Shown here: in pieces, positions 56,620-64,000 of the stretch
How positions within the stretch are numbered: position 1 is the stretch's first letter
How the letters are laid out: every line of letters begins with the position of its first letter
Origin: Sinorhizobium fredii USDA 257
GTDB lineage: Bacteria; Pseudomonadota; Alphaproteobacteria; Rhizobiales; Rhizobiaceae
DNA: 64,000 nucleotides
Assembly (NCBI RefSeq): GCF_000265205.3
Contig: NC_018000.1
Coordinates: 3,162,001 to 3,226,000, forward strand
Direction: 5' to 3'
Program-made: the position numbers and the translations under genes
The notes under the pieces: model-generated
What the model was told of the DNA's origin: nothing
Seen by the model: the letters and a program-made list of their open reading frames with translations, nothing else
Database searches by the model: none

Positions 56620-57009
56620 TCACATGACCATCTTCCGCGCAACTTTCTCGGTCAGGTCTTCCTGCTCTTCGCTCACGCGCTTTGCCGTCTGGGTGGCAAG
56701 CTGCGCGCCGATCCGCGTGAATCGCTCAGCCTCGTCGGAATAGTCCTCGAAGGCATCGCGCCAGAAGCTGCAGTAAAGGTCGAAACCATCGCGCGCATAG
56801 TCCGACGCGAGCAGTTCCTCCCAAAGCTGGAGATGATGCTCGCTGCGGCTCTGCATGAAGCTGAGCGCCTCGATCTGACCGCGCAAGGCCGTCTGCAGTA
56901 TGTCCGCCTGGAAACGTGCCATCGAAAGCAGCAGCGATCGCCCTTCAGGCCCCACGGGCCATTGGGGCCAGATCGCCGGAGCAAGTGTGTCAGACATTTT
57001 CTTCGACAT
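56620..57009 (-). CDS. Phasin-like small protein
   Basis: Protein of 129 residues. It is mostly helical and amphipathic with no membrane segment: FQADILQTALRGQIEALSFM, RSEHHLQLWEELLASDYARD and EEQEDLTEKVARKMVM. This resembles phasins or similar granule/stress proteins of alphaproteobacteria, but the match is weak and no family is named with confidence. The ATG at 57009 has AAGGAGG at ideal spacing; a frame to 57063 has no site. Confidence 0.65.
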   Translation of the reverse strand: MSKKMSDTLAPAIWPQWPVGPEGRSLLLSMARFQADILQTALRGQIEALSFMQSRSEHHLQLWEELLASDYARDGFDLYCSFWRDAFEDYSDEAERFTRIGAQLATQTAKRVSEEQEDLTEKVARKMVM

Positions 57010-57300
57010 CGCAGAACCTCCTTTTCTGCAGCATCTCGCTGTCTCATCGCAAACCGAAATCATGCATGACGACCGATCACGTAATTCGGAAAGTGCTGGG
57101 CGCCCTCGTCGCGGGCGTGGATTGGCGGTGTCTTTTAGGGACCAAGCTAAGGTGGCCGGTCCGTGCGATCATTGATCGGTGTCAATTGTAAGCGCACGAC
57201 CTTCGCCGCAGCCACCTCCCGCCTTGACCTTGGTCAAGGCCGGTCCGATCCCTCTGGCATAGACTAGAGCATTTAGATCGCTTGATGAAGGGATTGATTC

Positions 57301-57348
57301 ATGTTCATCAGGGAAATGACCGAAGCGGAGTGCCTCACCGTCGTCGCG
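57301..57348 (+). pseudogene. 5' remnant of a PPOX-type flavoprotein gene
   Basis: The frame starts MFIREMTEAECLTVVA, the typical beginning of pyridoxamine-5'-phosphate-oxidase-like flavoproteins (usual next residues are RNRVGRLAC). After about 16 residues similarity stops and the frame continues into unrelated sequence. AAGGG is upstream of the ATG. This looks like a native gene cut by the accessory DNA to the right, placing the junction near 57348. Confidence 0.55.
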
Positions 57349-57506
57349 CCGGTGACGAAGTCAGCTTATAGTGAAGCAAACTCTGACCACGCCGATTCAC
57401 CCTTGGCGAAGCAGATTCACGAAGAGCAAAGCAGGCCCGGCACGAACCCGTTGCCACGGTCATTTCTGGGGCATGCGGAAGGCCATCCGGGGCCTCACGC
57501 CAGACA

Positions 57507-57556
57507 CTTGCCTTCTAAGCAGGTTGTCGCAGGTTCGAGTCCTGCAGGGGTCGCCA
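57507..57556 (+). tRNA. tRNA-Arg(TCT) 3' fragment
   Basis: A tRNA 3' half: anticodon stem and 7-base loop CTTCTAA (anticodon TCT, Arg), variable bases, T-arm GCAGG-TTCGAGT-CCTGC, acceptor strand AGGGGTC, discriminator G and encoded CCA. The upstream bases cannot form the D-arm or 5' acceptor strand, so it is partial. Such 3' fragments are typical left-overs of site-specific integration at tRNA genes, or of a decayed phage tRNA. Confidence 0.7.
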
Positions 57557-57566
57557 TCTACTTTCT

Positions 57567-58862
57567 TGTCCAGACCGGAGACATAGGTAACAGAACGTAC
57601 CTAAGACATGGGTGACAACCTCGTGCCGAACGGGTTGTCGATGGTTTGCAGGGTTCTCTGCTCCAGGTCGATATATCCGAGATCATAATGCATGAAGCTG
57701 ACGAGCCAAATGCCGTCGTCGACTTCCTTGATTCCGAGGTGCTGGCCGGCCAGCACCGTCGAGATGTTGATCTTCTTGCGGTAGATGCAGATGCGGCCAC
57801 AATTGGTGACGAGCGCATCTCGATCGTGGAATGGATAGTCGATCTCCGGCAGGCCGGTATAGGTACGCTTTGATGCTGTATAGATGTCTGCGGGCGCCTT
57901 CATCGCCAGCGCCTCGTGCGGCCGCTCCTGATTGAATTCACTAACGAATGCATCGAAGCGGGCCTGCTGCTGGAGAATGTTTCTGCCGGGCGGTCGGGTG
58001 GCCTCCTTCTTCAGCGTCAGGTGCATGCGCTCATGCCGGCCGTTCTGTTGGGGACGGCCCGGCCTGATGCGCTCGAGCGCGATGCCGAGCCTCAGCCACC
58101 AGACCGACAGCTTCGAGAGATTGTAGAGCCCGTTTGGCGAGGCAAACGGCAGGCCATTGTCGCTTCTTATGGCGGCTGGCAATCCGTGTTCGACAAACAG
58201 CCGCCGGAAGGCATCGAAGACCGCTGCTTCGCGCGTCGATTCAAAGGCTTCGCAGGCGAAGAGGTAACGCGAAGCCTGATCGGTCACCGTCAGCGGGTAA
58301 CAGTACTGGCCGTTGCCGAGCTTGAACTCGCCCTTGAAGTCGGCGCACCACAGGTCGTTTGGCATGAGCGCCTGCGATAGGGCCGTTCCTTCGGCCCGGT
58401 GACGTTGCCGCTTGCGGGCATGGGCGACCAGTCCGTGCCGGTCGAGAACCGCGTGCACCGTGCTCTTGGACGGCACGCGCACGTCGCCGGCCAATCGTTT
58501 CACCAGCAGTTCTCGGATCTTGCGTGCGCCCCAGTGCGGTTTCTCCTTCTTGAGGCGCACGATCATCGCCTCGACTGGTCCGGGCAACTGGTTCGCGTAA
58601 CGCACCGGTCGCCTGGACCGATCCGTCAGCGCCTCCAGTCCGTCTTCCCTGTAGCGGTTGAAGATTTTGTAGCCGGTCTTGCGCGAGATGCCGAACTCCC
58701 GGCACACATCGCTCATGCCTTCGCCCTCAAGCAGGCGGGCGACAAATCGTAGACGTTCCTCCATCACCGAAGTCTCTTTCCACGGCATCAACACCTCCGC
58801 CAAAGCGGAAAGTGTTACCCATGTCTCCGGTACGAAACGTCACCTATCTCTCAGGTCGGGCA
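57567..58862 (-). mobile_element. IS481-family insertion sequence
   Basis: Element of 1,296 bp. The ends carry long imperfect inverted repeats of about 49 bp, beginning TGTCC and TGCCC and sharing ATAGGT, CGTAC and AGACATGGGT. It encodes one transposase. No convincing target duplication is seen: only TCT flanks both ends. It lies 10 bp after the tRNA fragment and abuts the truncated phage-like gene on the right, so the insertion was probably accompanied by loss of flanking DNA. Confidence 0.85.
57601..58788 (-). CDS. IS481-family transposase
   Basis: DDE transposase of 395 residues. N-terminal helix-turn-helix (GMSDVCREFGISRKTGYKIF), then an rve integrase core with the triad in LWCADFKGEF, AIRSDNGLPF and QQNGRHERMH, followed by the C-terminal domain ending near YRKKINISTVLAGQ. 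The ATG at 58788 is preceded by GGAGGTG; a frame to 58803 adds five residues. Reading frame is intact, so it may be active. Confidence 0.92.
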   Translation of the reverse strand: MPWKETSVMEERLRFVARLLEGEGMSDVCREFGISRKTGYKIFNRYREDGLEALTDRSRRPVRYANQLPGPVEAMIVRLKKEKPHWGARKIRELLVKRLAGDVRVPSKSTVHAVLDRHGLVAHARKRQRHRAEGTALSQALMPNDLWCADFKGEFKLGNGQYCYPLTVTDQASRYLFACEAFESTREAAVFDAFRRLFVEHGLPAAIRSDNGLPFASPNGLYNLSKLSVWWLRLGIALERIRPGRPQQNGRHERMHLTLKKEATRPPGRNILQQQARFDAFVSEFNQERPHEALAMKAPADIYTASKRTYTGLPEIDYPFHDRDALVTNCGRICIYRKKINISTVLAGQHLGIKEVDDGIWLVSFMHYDLGYIDLEQRTLQTIDNPFGTRLSPMS

Positions 58863-59384
58863 TCTGACCATTCGCAGGGCATCGACCCGAAGAAGATCGA
58901 CGCCGTCCATGGATACGCTCTCGAAGGCGTCCCGACATGCGGCCTCACGATCGCCACGCAGAAGCTGATCAAGGGCGATTACGCCGGCAATCCTGACGTG
59001 CTCCTGGGCACCATTCCGAAGCCGCCGATTCTCGCAGCACTGGCCAAGCTTAGGGCAAAGCCGGCCCGAGAAGACCGCGTCCGAAAGCGCGAGATGCTCG
59101 AGGCGATGTAGCCGGCCGACGCGCCTGTCGACCGGTCACCCGAGGTCATGGCGCGCGTTCGCGCCGGGCTCAATCAGTTCTGCCAGGAACATGCCGCGTC
59201 GAAGTTGGCGGCCGGCGGCATCATCGTTCAAGAGCCTCTGTCACCAGAGCGCGCCGACGAGTTGGCCCGCATGCTGTCATTGCCGGACGCCAAGGAAATC
59301 AGCGCCGAGCAGATGGCGTACCGGCGCAAGGTGCAGGCGGACATAGAAGCGGCGGAGCCCCCAGCAGAGGACCAAGCGGCATGA
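58863..59384 (+). pseudogene. Phage-like gene, 5'-truncated by the IS and with an in-frame amber codon
   Basis: One frame runs from the edge of the IS to 59384 with a single TAG at 59109-59111. Before it the frame reads ...KKIDAVHGYALEGVPTCG...KREMLEAM, and after it PADAPVDRSPEVMARV...EPPAEDQAA. Codon use and composition are similar on both sides, so it was once one gene. The 5' end is missing. The downstream end overlaps the start of the GcrA-like gene (ATGA), as in an operon. No family recognised. An intact product would need read-through of the amber codon. Confidence 0.6.
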
Positions 59385-59671
59385 CCATCCAGCACCGCAC
59401 CGTCGACATCGAGGCTGCGTCGAAGCTCTGGAAGGACGATCTATCAGCTTCGTAGATCGCAAAGCGTTTCGGCGTCTCTCGCAACGTCATCGTTGGGATC
59501 GCATTTCGAAATCGTGCGTTTTTCCCGGAGAAACAAAGATGTAGGAGTACTAGGCCCCAGAAGGCCGAACCGCCTCGAAGGAAGGTCGAAACGCGCAAGC
59601 TGTACACTCCGCACGAGAGAGAACCAGTCCCGGTCTCAGATTATGATGTGAAGCGTTTGCCATATGCAAAG

Positions 59672-61097
59672 GGTTGTGTCCCGTCGAGTGGTGTAACTCG
59701 GCGGTAGCGAAGCCGCTCGGGAGCGCGCCCTCAACAGCGCTGTAGCGAGGGAGCGGCTAGCAGCGGTCATCGATGTTCCCCGGTAGGGTCGGGTTGCTCA
59801 CACCAACCTGATTCGAAGGAAGCACCGATGACCGATGCCATGATGAACCTGCGCATGCTCGTGGAGAAGACCCCCGACGCCGATATTCTGCGCGAGATGA
59901 TCGGCTTTGCCGCTGAACGGCTGATGGAGATGGAGGTGGGTGCCTCCACCGGCGCCGGCTATGGCGAGAAGAACCCGTTGCGCACGGCCCAGCGCAACGG
60001 ATATCGCGACCGGGACTGGGAGACGCGAGCCGGCACCGTCGAGCTGCGCATCCCCAAGCTCAGGAAAGGCACCTACTTCCCTTCGTTCCTGGAGCCGCGG
60101 CGCATGGCTGAGAAGGCGCTGACGGCGGTGATCCAGGAGGCTTACATTCAGGGCATCTCGACCCGCTCGGTCGACGACCTGGTCAAGGCCATGGGCATGA
60201 GCGGCGTCTCCAAGAGCCAGGTCAGCCGGCTCTGCGAGGAGATCGACGGCAAGGTGAAGGCCTTTTCTCGACCGGCCGATCGAGGGCGACTGGCCATATC
60301 TGTGGGTCGATGCCACCTACCTGAAGGTGCGCCGCGGCGGCCGCATCGTCTCCGTCGCTGTGATCATCGCCGTCGGCGTCAACACGGACGGCCGGCGCGA
60401 GGTGCTGGGCATGGAGGTCGGCACATCGGAAGCCGAGCCGATCTGGACAGAGTTCCTGCGCAAGCTAACTCGGCGTGGCCTGCGCGGCGTCAGGCTCGTC
60501 GTTTCCGATGCCCACGAAGGCATCAAGGCGGCGGTTTCCAAAGTTCTGTGCGCCACCTGGCAGCGCTGCAGGGTTCATTTCGCTCGCAACGTGCTGGCGC
60601 ATGCCGGAAAGAGTGGCCGTCGTGTCGTGTCGGCCTTCATTGCCACCGCCTTCGCCCAGGAGACGGCAGAGGCGGCAAGCCTGCAATGGCGCGCCGTCGC
60701 CGACCAGATCCGCCCGAAAGTGCCGAAGCTCGCCGCCATCATGGACGAGGCCGAGCACGACGTCCTCGCCTACATGAGCTTCCCCAAGGAGCACCGCGTC
60801 AAGCTACACTCGATCAATCCGATCGAGCGACTCAATGGCGAGATCAAGCGGCGCACCGAGGTCGTTGGCATCTTTCCCAACGACGATGCCATCGTCCGCC
60901 TCGTCGGCGCATTGCTGCTTGAACAAAATGACGAGTGGGCCGTGCAGCGGGCTCGCTACATGACACTGGAAACTATTAGCCAGATGAGTGATGATCCGCT
61001 CATCAGCCTGCCGGCAGTGGCACGCTGATCAGTCCGGCCTACGCCGGAGAGCACGGCGACCAAAGCCGTCAGTTACACCACTCCAGTGGGCACGATC
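59672..61097 (+). mobile_element. IS256-family element with a 9-bp target duplication
   Basis: Element of 1,426 bp inside the GcrA-like gene. The direct repeat TATGCAAAG flanks it at 59663-59671 and 61098-61106, and removing the element plus one copy restores the host frame exactly. Imperfect inverted repeats of about 27 bp end in AGTGGTGTAACT on both sides. Its transposase is frameshifted, so the copy is probably immobile on its own. Confidence 0.9.
59828..61028 (+). pseudogene. IS256-family transposase, frameshifted
   Basis: Mutator-type transposase, about 399 residues when corrected. The first part ([20 protein letters not shown] ... [11 protein letters not shown]) is in one frame, and the rest ([35 protein letters not shown], carrying the DDE residues) is in the next. 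The shift is at the TTTT run 60263-60266: with three T the frame is continuous. AAGGAAG precedes the ATG. IS256 members normally use a single frame, so this is a mutation, not programmed frameshifting. Confidence 0.85.
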
Positions 61098-61308
61098 TAT
61101 GCAAAGCGTCTAGAGGATTTGCTTCCCTGCGAATGCAAGTGGCCCCTCAACAACGGCGGCCCATATCTTTTCTGCGCAGCCAAGGCTGCCGGGACATACT
61201 GCCAACACCATCAATCTAGATCGCTATCAAGCTACCGCACCAAGAAGCAGGGGTGATCATGCCGGCTGATAGGTGCGCAACGTTAACACAGACTAGCGAG
61301 GGACAAGC

Positions 61309-61775
61309 ATGAAGAGATCACGTTGGTATGAGATCAGGGCAGCCCCAGGCTATCAGCGCATGGCGGCCGCCGACGATCGGCTACCGGAAAGCCGACGCAT
61401 GGAGTCGATCATTGAGCGGAACTGCCGCAAGGATCGCTTCGACATCTTCATGCCGTCGTTTTACCGGGAGTTGAGGCACCATCGGACGCACCAGGTCATC
61501 CAGAAACGGTTCCATTTCTTGTCGGATATGCCTTAGTCAACCTGCCGCGGCTGAACTTCGAAGAGCTCCGCAGGGTCGACTGTGTCGTGTGCTTCCTCCG
61601 CGGCGGCGCAGGGTACGGCCCGCTCGAATTCCCCGACGGCACAATCGAAGATCTGTACTTCGCCGAGCACGAGCGCCGACAGGCCTTTCTCTACGAACAG
61701 CATTGCAGGAAGGCCCGACCGCTGCCGAAAGTTCACACTCGGCGCATTGGAGAAATGCGCCGTTTTCTCGGATAG
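61309..61775 (+). pseudogene. NusG-like antitermination gene with a one-base deletion
   Basis: The first frame begins KRSRWYEIRAAPGYQRMAAA and ends at a TAG (61534-61536) just after QKRF. In the neighbouring frame the same DNA continues PFLVGYALVNLPRLNFEELR ... HTRRIGEMRRFLG to 61775. Adding one G in the GG near 61506 would give QKRVPFLVGYALVNLP, which fits the NGN domain of NusG proteins (WY start, FDIFMPSF, PFLVGY). Phages of alphaproteobacteria often carry NusG-like antiterminators. GAGGGA precedes the ATG. There is no KOW domain. Confidence 0.6.
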
Positions 61776-61962
61776 CCGAGAACGCTTGTTCCTCATCCAT
61801 TTGAGCTAACCCGGTGTATTTTGAGCGCTTTCCGTGCTCGGAGCGTTCCACGGCTGTTCTTGGCTATTTCAAGTTTTGCTGAATCCGCCCCAGCTCAAAC
61901 TGGGTAGATAAGGGCCTAGTGGCTGGTGGGATTGATTCCCGTTCGCCTCATCCGCAGCCCGT

Positions 61963-62151
61963 TTACTCTTCCCAAAGCATTTCCATGATCTCGTCGGGCG
62001 ATTCCTTAACCTGGAGCGTGACGGAGACCCCGCCTTTAACAGAGCAGGTGACGAGCGTGGTGCTCCGATGGCCTTCGACGCGTTGGAAGTGCATGACAGT
62101 GTCCATGTTCACGAAGATCGGCCCATTGTTGTCGTGCAATTTTAGCCACAT
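61963..62151 (-). CDS. Small phage-type protein
   Basis: Protein of 62 residues: MWLKLHDNNGPIFVNMDTVM, FQRVEG, TLVTCSVKGGVSVTLQVKES and EIMEMLWEE. The pattern (a beta-rich core with an acidic end) is like small phage or FlbD-type proteins, but the family is not certain. The ATG at 62151 has AAGGG upstream; a start at 62181 has none. It is on the minus strand between the NusG-like remnant and a frameshifted membrane-protein gene. Confidence 0.6.
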   Translation of the reverse strand: MWLKLHDNNGPIFVNMDTVMHFQRVEGHRSTTLVTCSVKGGVSVTLQVKESPDEIMEMLWEE

Positions 62152-62261
62152 GCGTTCGCCCTTTCTAATGTAGTGGTTCATTTAGAATACCACAGAAGAG
62201 GACCCAATTTCGGGGAGTGGCATGCTCGAGAAATGGAGCAGCCCGGGTTGGCTCGCCGGTC

Positions 62262-62663
62262 TCATAAGCTGGATCTAGGCAACCTCCCCACGACATCGAA
62301 GCGAGAGCAGGTGCTGGCAGCCGCCACGACATCCAGCTTATCACCGACCTGGTATCCGTCCTCGGGCACACCGAGCGTCACCGACGCCCTCGCAAGAATA
62401 GGTCTGTCCTTTGTGCGTCCTGGTAAACATGATTGTGCCCACCGTGATGGTCTTGCGGCGCCCCGTGTCAAAGCCTCCCCGCGTCCTAACAGCCACGTCT
62501 CTATCGGCGACGCTGGTAACGGTTCCAATAGAGTGAGGGAAGTTATCACGCGCCAACTCTGAAAGGCATAATAGAGAGCGAAGAAGATCGCTGCACTGCC
62601 GAGAAGTATGCCTGGGAACGCAAAGCGGAGAGCCTTTCGGTCTTTATCAACAACGTCAGTCAT
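62262..62663 (-). pseudogene. Frameshifted membrane protein (DUF3592-like)
   Basis: The frame starts MTDVVDKDRKALRFAFPGIL with a membrane segment (GSAAIFFALYYAFQSW). It then reads meaningless sequence in the same frame, while the neighbouring frame reads RDNFPHSIGTVTSVADRDVA and GRRKTITVGTIMFTRTHKGQ, which resembles DUF3592; the first frame resumes with LGVPEDGYQVGDKLDVVAAA. A CG duplication near TGGCGCG and a second compensating indel would explain it. GAGGGG precedes the ATG at 62663. Decayed gene, moderate confidence. Confidence 0.45.
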
Positions 62664-62941
62664 TTGCGCCCCTCGATTGAGGCGCAAACCTAAACCACCA
62701 CTCGGGCTCAGCCAAGCGGTGAGGCAACGAGTAATTGCGACACCCGATGACCGTCGTCTATGCGGTAGGGTGGTCGCCTTCACAGAAGTCGAATTATCGT
62801 GGCAATGATTAAGGCGACGAAAGTAGGGGCACGATAAGGAGTGTCCCCCATTCTAGCCTAGACCATCCTTTCGGTCGGTCCGGGATGTTCAGCAGCATCT
62901 CAAGAAGATCAAACACGGGATCCGCTTCAGCCGTGTCATAA

Positions 62942-63016
62942 CGCAGTCAGGGCAACTGGTAAGCCGCGTGGCTCATAACCACGAAAGACCGGGTTCGATT
63001 CCCGGGCCTGCATCCA
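62942..63016 (+). tRNA. Divergent tRNA with CAT anticodon
   Basis: Near-complete cloverleaf of 75 bases. The anticodon arm CGTGG-CTCATAA-CCACG and the T-arm CCGGG-TTCGATT-CCCGG are perfectly paired, the D-arm has GGC/GCC and a GG in the loop (AACTGGTAA), and CCA is encoded. Only 5 of 7 acceptor pairs form (CGCAGTC with GCCTGCA). CAT could be Met or lysidine-modified Ile. Position 8 is not T. It lies in the phage-like region, so it is probably a phage tRNA. Confidence 0.6.
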
Positions 63017-63053
63017 AATTCGACGAATGCCTTCCCGCGTCAGGAGGTGAAGC

Positions 63054-63263
63054 ATGCCCTACCGTGTAGTTGAATACGATTCTGGCCCCAAGGATATGCC
63101 GGGCATGGAAGCACTCCTCAACGCCTGGGCGGCAGAGGGGTATTCGCTCCATCAGGCAGTTCGGGAAAGCACATACCGATGGGTGCTGATCTTCTCCTCA
63201 ACGATCCTGCATTTGCGCGCCGGGCAGGTAAACCTTGGATCCGACGCGCTTTCCATCGAGTAA
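63054..63263 (+). CDS. Small phage-type protein (DUF4177-like)
   Basis: Protein of 69 residues starting MPYRVVEYDSGPKDMPGMEA, then LNAWAAEGYSLHQAV and WVLIFSSTI. This resembles the short DUF4177 proteins of phages and plasmids. AGGAGG is 6 bases before the ATG, the best ribosome site in this part. It follows the tRNA by 37 bp. An overlapping minus-strand frame (63198-63380) makes the last 20 residues uncertain. Confidence 0.65.
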   Translation: MPYRVVEYDSGPKDMPGMEALLNAWAAEGYSLHQAVRESTYRWVLIFSSTILHLRAGQVNLGSDALSIE

Positions 63264-63380
63264 GGATCCCTCGACCAATAGATAGGCCGATATACCGAGG
63301 ATGGAGAGCAGTAGAATGCTCACCGGCAGCCCTGCTGAAGAGCGATGATCAGGTTCTTGGAAGTTCTTTCGACCTACCAT
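63198..63380 (-). CDS. Possible small membrane protein
   Basis: Open frame of 60 residues with one membrane segment (LPVSILLLSILGISAYLLVE) and a basic tail. No good ribosome site at the ATG 63380, and it overlaps the end of the DUF4177-like gene by 66 bases. The hydrophobic segment followed by a charged tail is typical of phage-encoded membrane proteins, but the evidence is thin. Confidence 0.3.
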   Translation of the reverse strand: MVGRKNFQEPDHRSSAGLPVSILLLSILGISAYLLVEGSLLDGKRVGSKVYLPGAQMQDR

Positions 63381-63675
63381 GGCCGGAACCATTTTGCACA
63401 TACGAGAGCGACGCCGCCACGCGGGCTCTTCCCGCCAGACGGCCTGACTGGTCAACAAAGTTCGAAGCTCTGTAGCAAGTTGGGATTATACCACGCTCGC
63501 CGGAGCGCCGCGCGGGATCACAGGTGGTGAGGCAGATGACTGCCGCAACTTGTTCGCCGTATGTTCATAGCTATTTCAGACGCACAAAAGCCGCCCAACT
63601 GAGCTAAGTCCGGACATCGCCAGGGCTCAAATCGCCCATGCTTGCGGCACCTGCCAGCTCAGGGTCGCGTGACGA
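63264..63675. other. Stretch with little recognisable content
   Basis: Apart from the doubtful minus-strand frame at 63198-63380, no gene, RNA or repeat was recognised here. A 23-residue frame at 63537-63608 has no support. Confidence 0.5.
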
Positions 63676-63846
63676 TCACTCTCCGTCACGCACACGTTGC
63701 CGGTATCGCTCCCGGTCCTCTTCGGTCGCCCCTGTGGAGAGGTCCTCGCCCGGCTGCATGCGCTGTGCGACCGGAAGCCAAGGCCGACCAGGGTTCTCTT
63801 GGGTCCATAGCTTCTTCGCGCGCTTTTCTATTTCGGGATCGTCCAC
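63676..63846 (-). CDS. Small phage-type protein, 56 residues
   Basis: Short gene with a GTG start preceded by AGGAGG at 5 bases. The product is DDPEIEKRAKKLWTQENPGR, then PWLPVAQRMQPGEDL, then EEDRERYRQRVRDGE: charged, helical, with a short DUF2934-like RA-LW-E-GRP pattern. It is transcribed opposite to the DUF2280-type gene at the window end. Small size, but ribosome site and composition support it. Confidence 0.6.
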   Translation of the reverse strand: MDDPEIEKRAKKLWTQENPGRPWLPVAQRMQPGEDLSTGATEEDRERYRQRVRDGE

Positions 63847-63923
63847 CGTCGCCTCCTGTGCAGGGAGATCATATCAGGGCGCTACAGCGGGCACGAGCCA
63901 CCTTGATGGAGCCTTTAAAGAGC

Positions 63924-64000
63924 AATGGCCAATCCGAAGTATTCCGACGAGGTGAAGACCTATGTCGTCCAGGCACTAGCTTGCTTCGATAGCCCTGCCG
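63924..64000 (+). CDS. Start of a DUF2280-like phage gene (3' end outside window)
   Basis: The frame begins MANPKYSDEVKTYVVQALAC and continues FDSPA to the edge. DUF2280 proteins of phages start with a very similar VKtfIVqALACfDtP pattern and are often encoded just before the terminase genes. AAAGAG is the only possible ribosome site. If correct, the phage packaging genes should follow to the right of the window. Confidence 0.6.

Larger units (their letters stand above)
59381..61256 (+). pseudogene. GcrA-like regulator gene, broken by an amber codon and an IS256 element
   Basis: The N-terminal part is at 59381-59671 and the C-terminal part at 61107-61256. Joining them at the target duplication restores a single frame: MTIQHRTVDIEAASKLWKDD, LSAS, TAG (59453), IAKRFGVSRNVIVGI ... 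VKRLPYAK, RLEDLLPCECKWP ... GPYLFCAAKAAGTYCQHH. This is the GcrA family: a helix-turn-helix for DNA and a Cys-rich C-terminal region. The amber codon stands where GcrA proteins usually have Gln (CAG to TAG). GcrA homologues are common in alphaproteobacterial phages. The gene cannot make an intact protein. Confidence 0.75.

Noticed and set aside
57507-57556. The tRNA fragment as an amber suppressor that would read the two TAG codons
   Set aside because: With the best-paired anticodon stem the anticodon is TCT, not CTA, and the tRNA lacks its 5' half.
59828-61028. Programmed frameshifting in the IS256 transposase
   Set aside because: IS256 members use one frame; the extra T in TTTT needs a +1 shift without a known slippery context.
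61850-61960. A second tRNA-like stretch (AGCTCAAACTGGGTAGA and GATTGATTCCC)
   Set aside because: D-arm-like and T-arm-like words are present, but no anticodon stem or acceptor pairing could be built.

Overview
The window reads as a high-GC alphaproteobacterial replicon, most likely Sinorhizobium/Ensifer or a close relative. The main reasons are the gene families (a KatC-type catalase with an adjacent lone DNA ligase, GlgA/GlgX/TreZ, an iron ABC cassette with two binding proteins, and a chemosensory locus beside a Tad pilus locus), GGAAC-N16/17-CGTT promoters of the EcfG (RpoE2) type, and a RirA-type iron box. No rRNA, replication or housekeeping genes are present. I infer a secondary replicon (chromid or megaplasmid), but this cannot be proven from the window.

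1-10.4 kb: a 5'-truncated PAS/GGDEF/EAL protein, a LuxR-type response regulator, and a compact operon cheR(TPR)-cheW-mcp-cheA(REC)-cheB, an alternative chemosensory pathway. The CheB receiver has lost its phospho-acceptor. 10.4-20 kb: a Tad/Flp (type IVb) pilus locus in two divergent blocks: pilA-cpaF-tadB-tadC, and cpaA-cpaB-cpaE-tadE facing a TadG-like gene, plus a stand-alone secretin N-domain protein. CpaE is fused to a TadE-like pseudopilin. No secretin is present. A 16-bp motif, ATTCRGCCNGNTGGCY, occurs six times, all upstream of the response regulator, the che operon and both pilus blocks. This suggests one regulon linking signalling to pilus production.

20-41.6 kb: a stress and storage region. 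It holds an alpha/beta hydrolase, PRC-barrel protein, FAH-family enzyme, EamA transporter, glycogen synthase, PEBP protein, large catalase, ATP-dependent DNA ligase, AAG glycosylase, DUF763 protein, UdgX, GST, TreZ, GlgX, a CBS protein and many small proteins. At least seven good EcfG-type promoters precede these genes, so most of the block is probably under general stress control.

41.8-57 kb: a methyltransferase; an iron/siderophore ABC operon with tandem binding proteins behind a TGA-N9-TCA box; a lacI-ABC-GH32 operon for a fructose-containing sugar; nfeD-slipin; and a phasin-like gene. A structured 95-102 bp repeat occurs twice (31.9 and 56.5 kb).

57.3-64 kb: accessory DNA. A PPOX-type flavoprotein gene is cut off after about 16 codons. 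It is followed by a tRNA-Arg 3' fragment, an IS481-family element, and a decaying phage-like module: a gene with an amber codon; a GcrA-like gene with an amber codon and an IS256 insertion with a 9-bp target duplication; a frameshifted NusG-like gene; a divergent tRNA(CAT); small phage-type genes; and the start of a DUF2280-like gene. The prophage or island probably continues past the window end.
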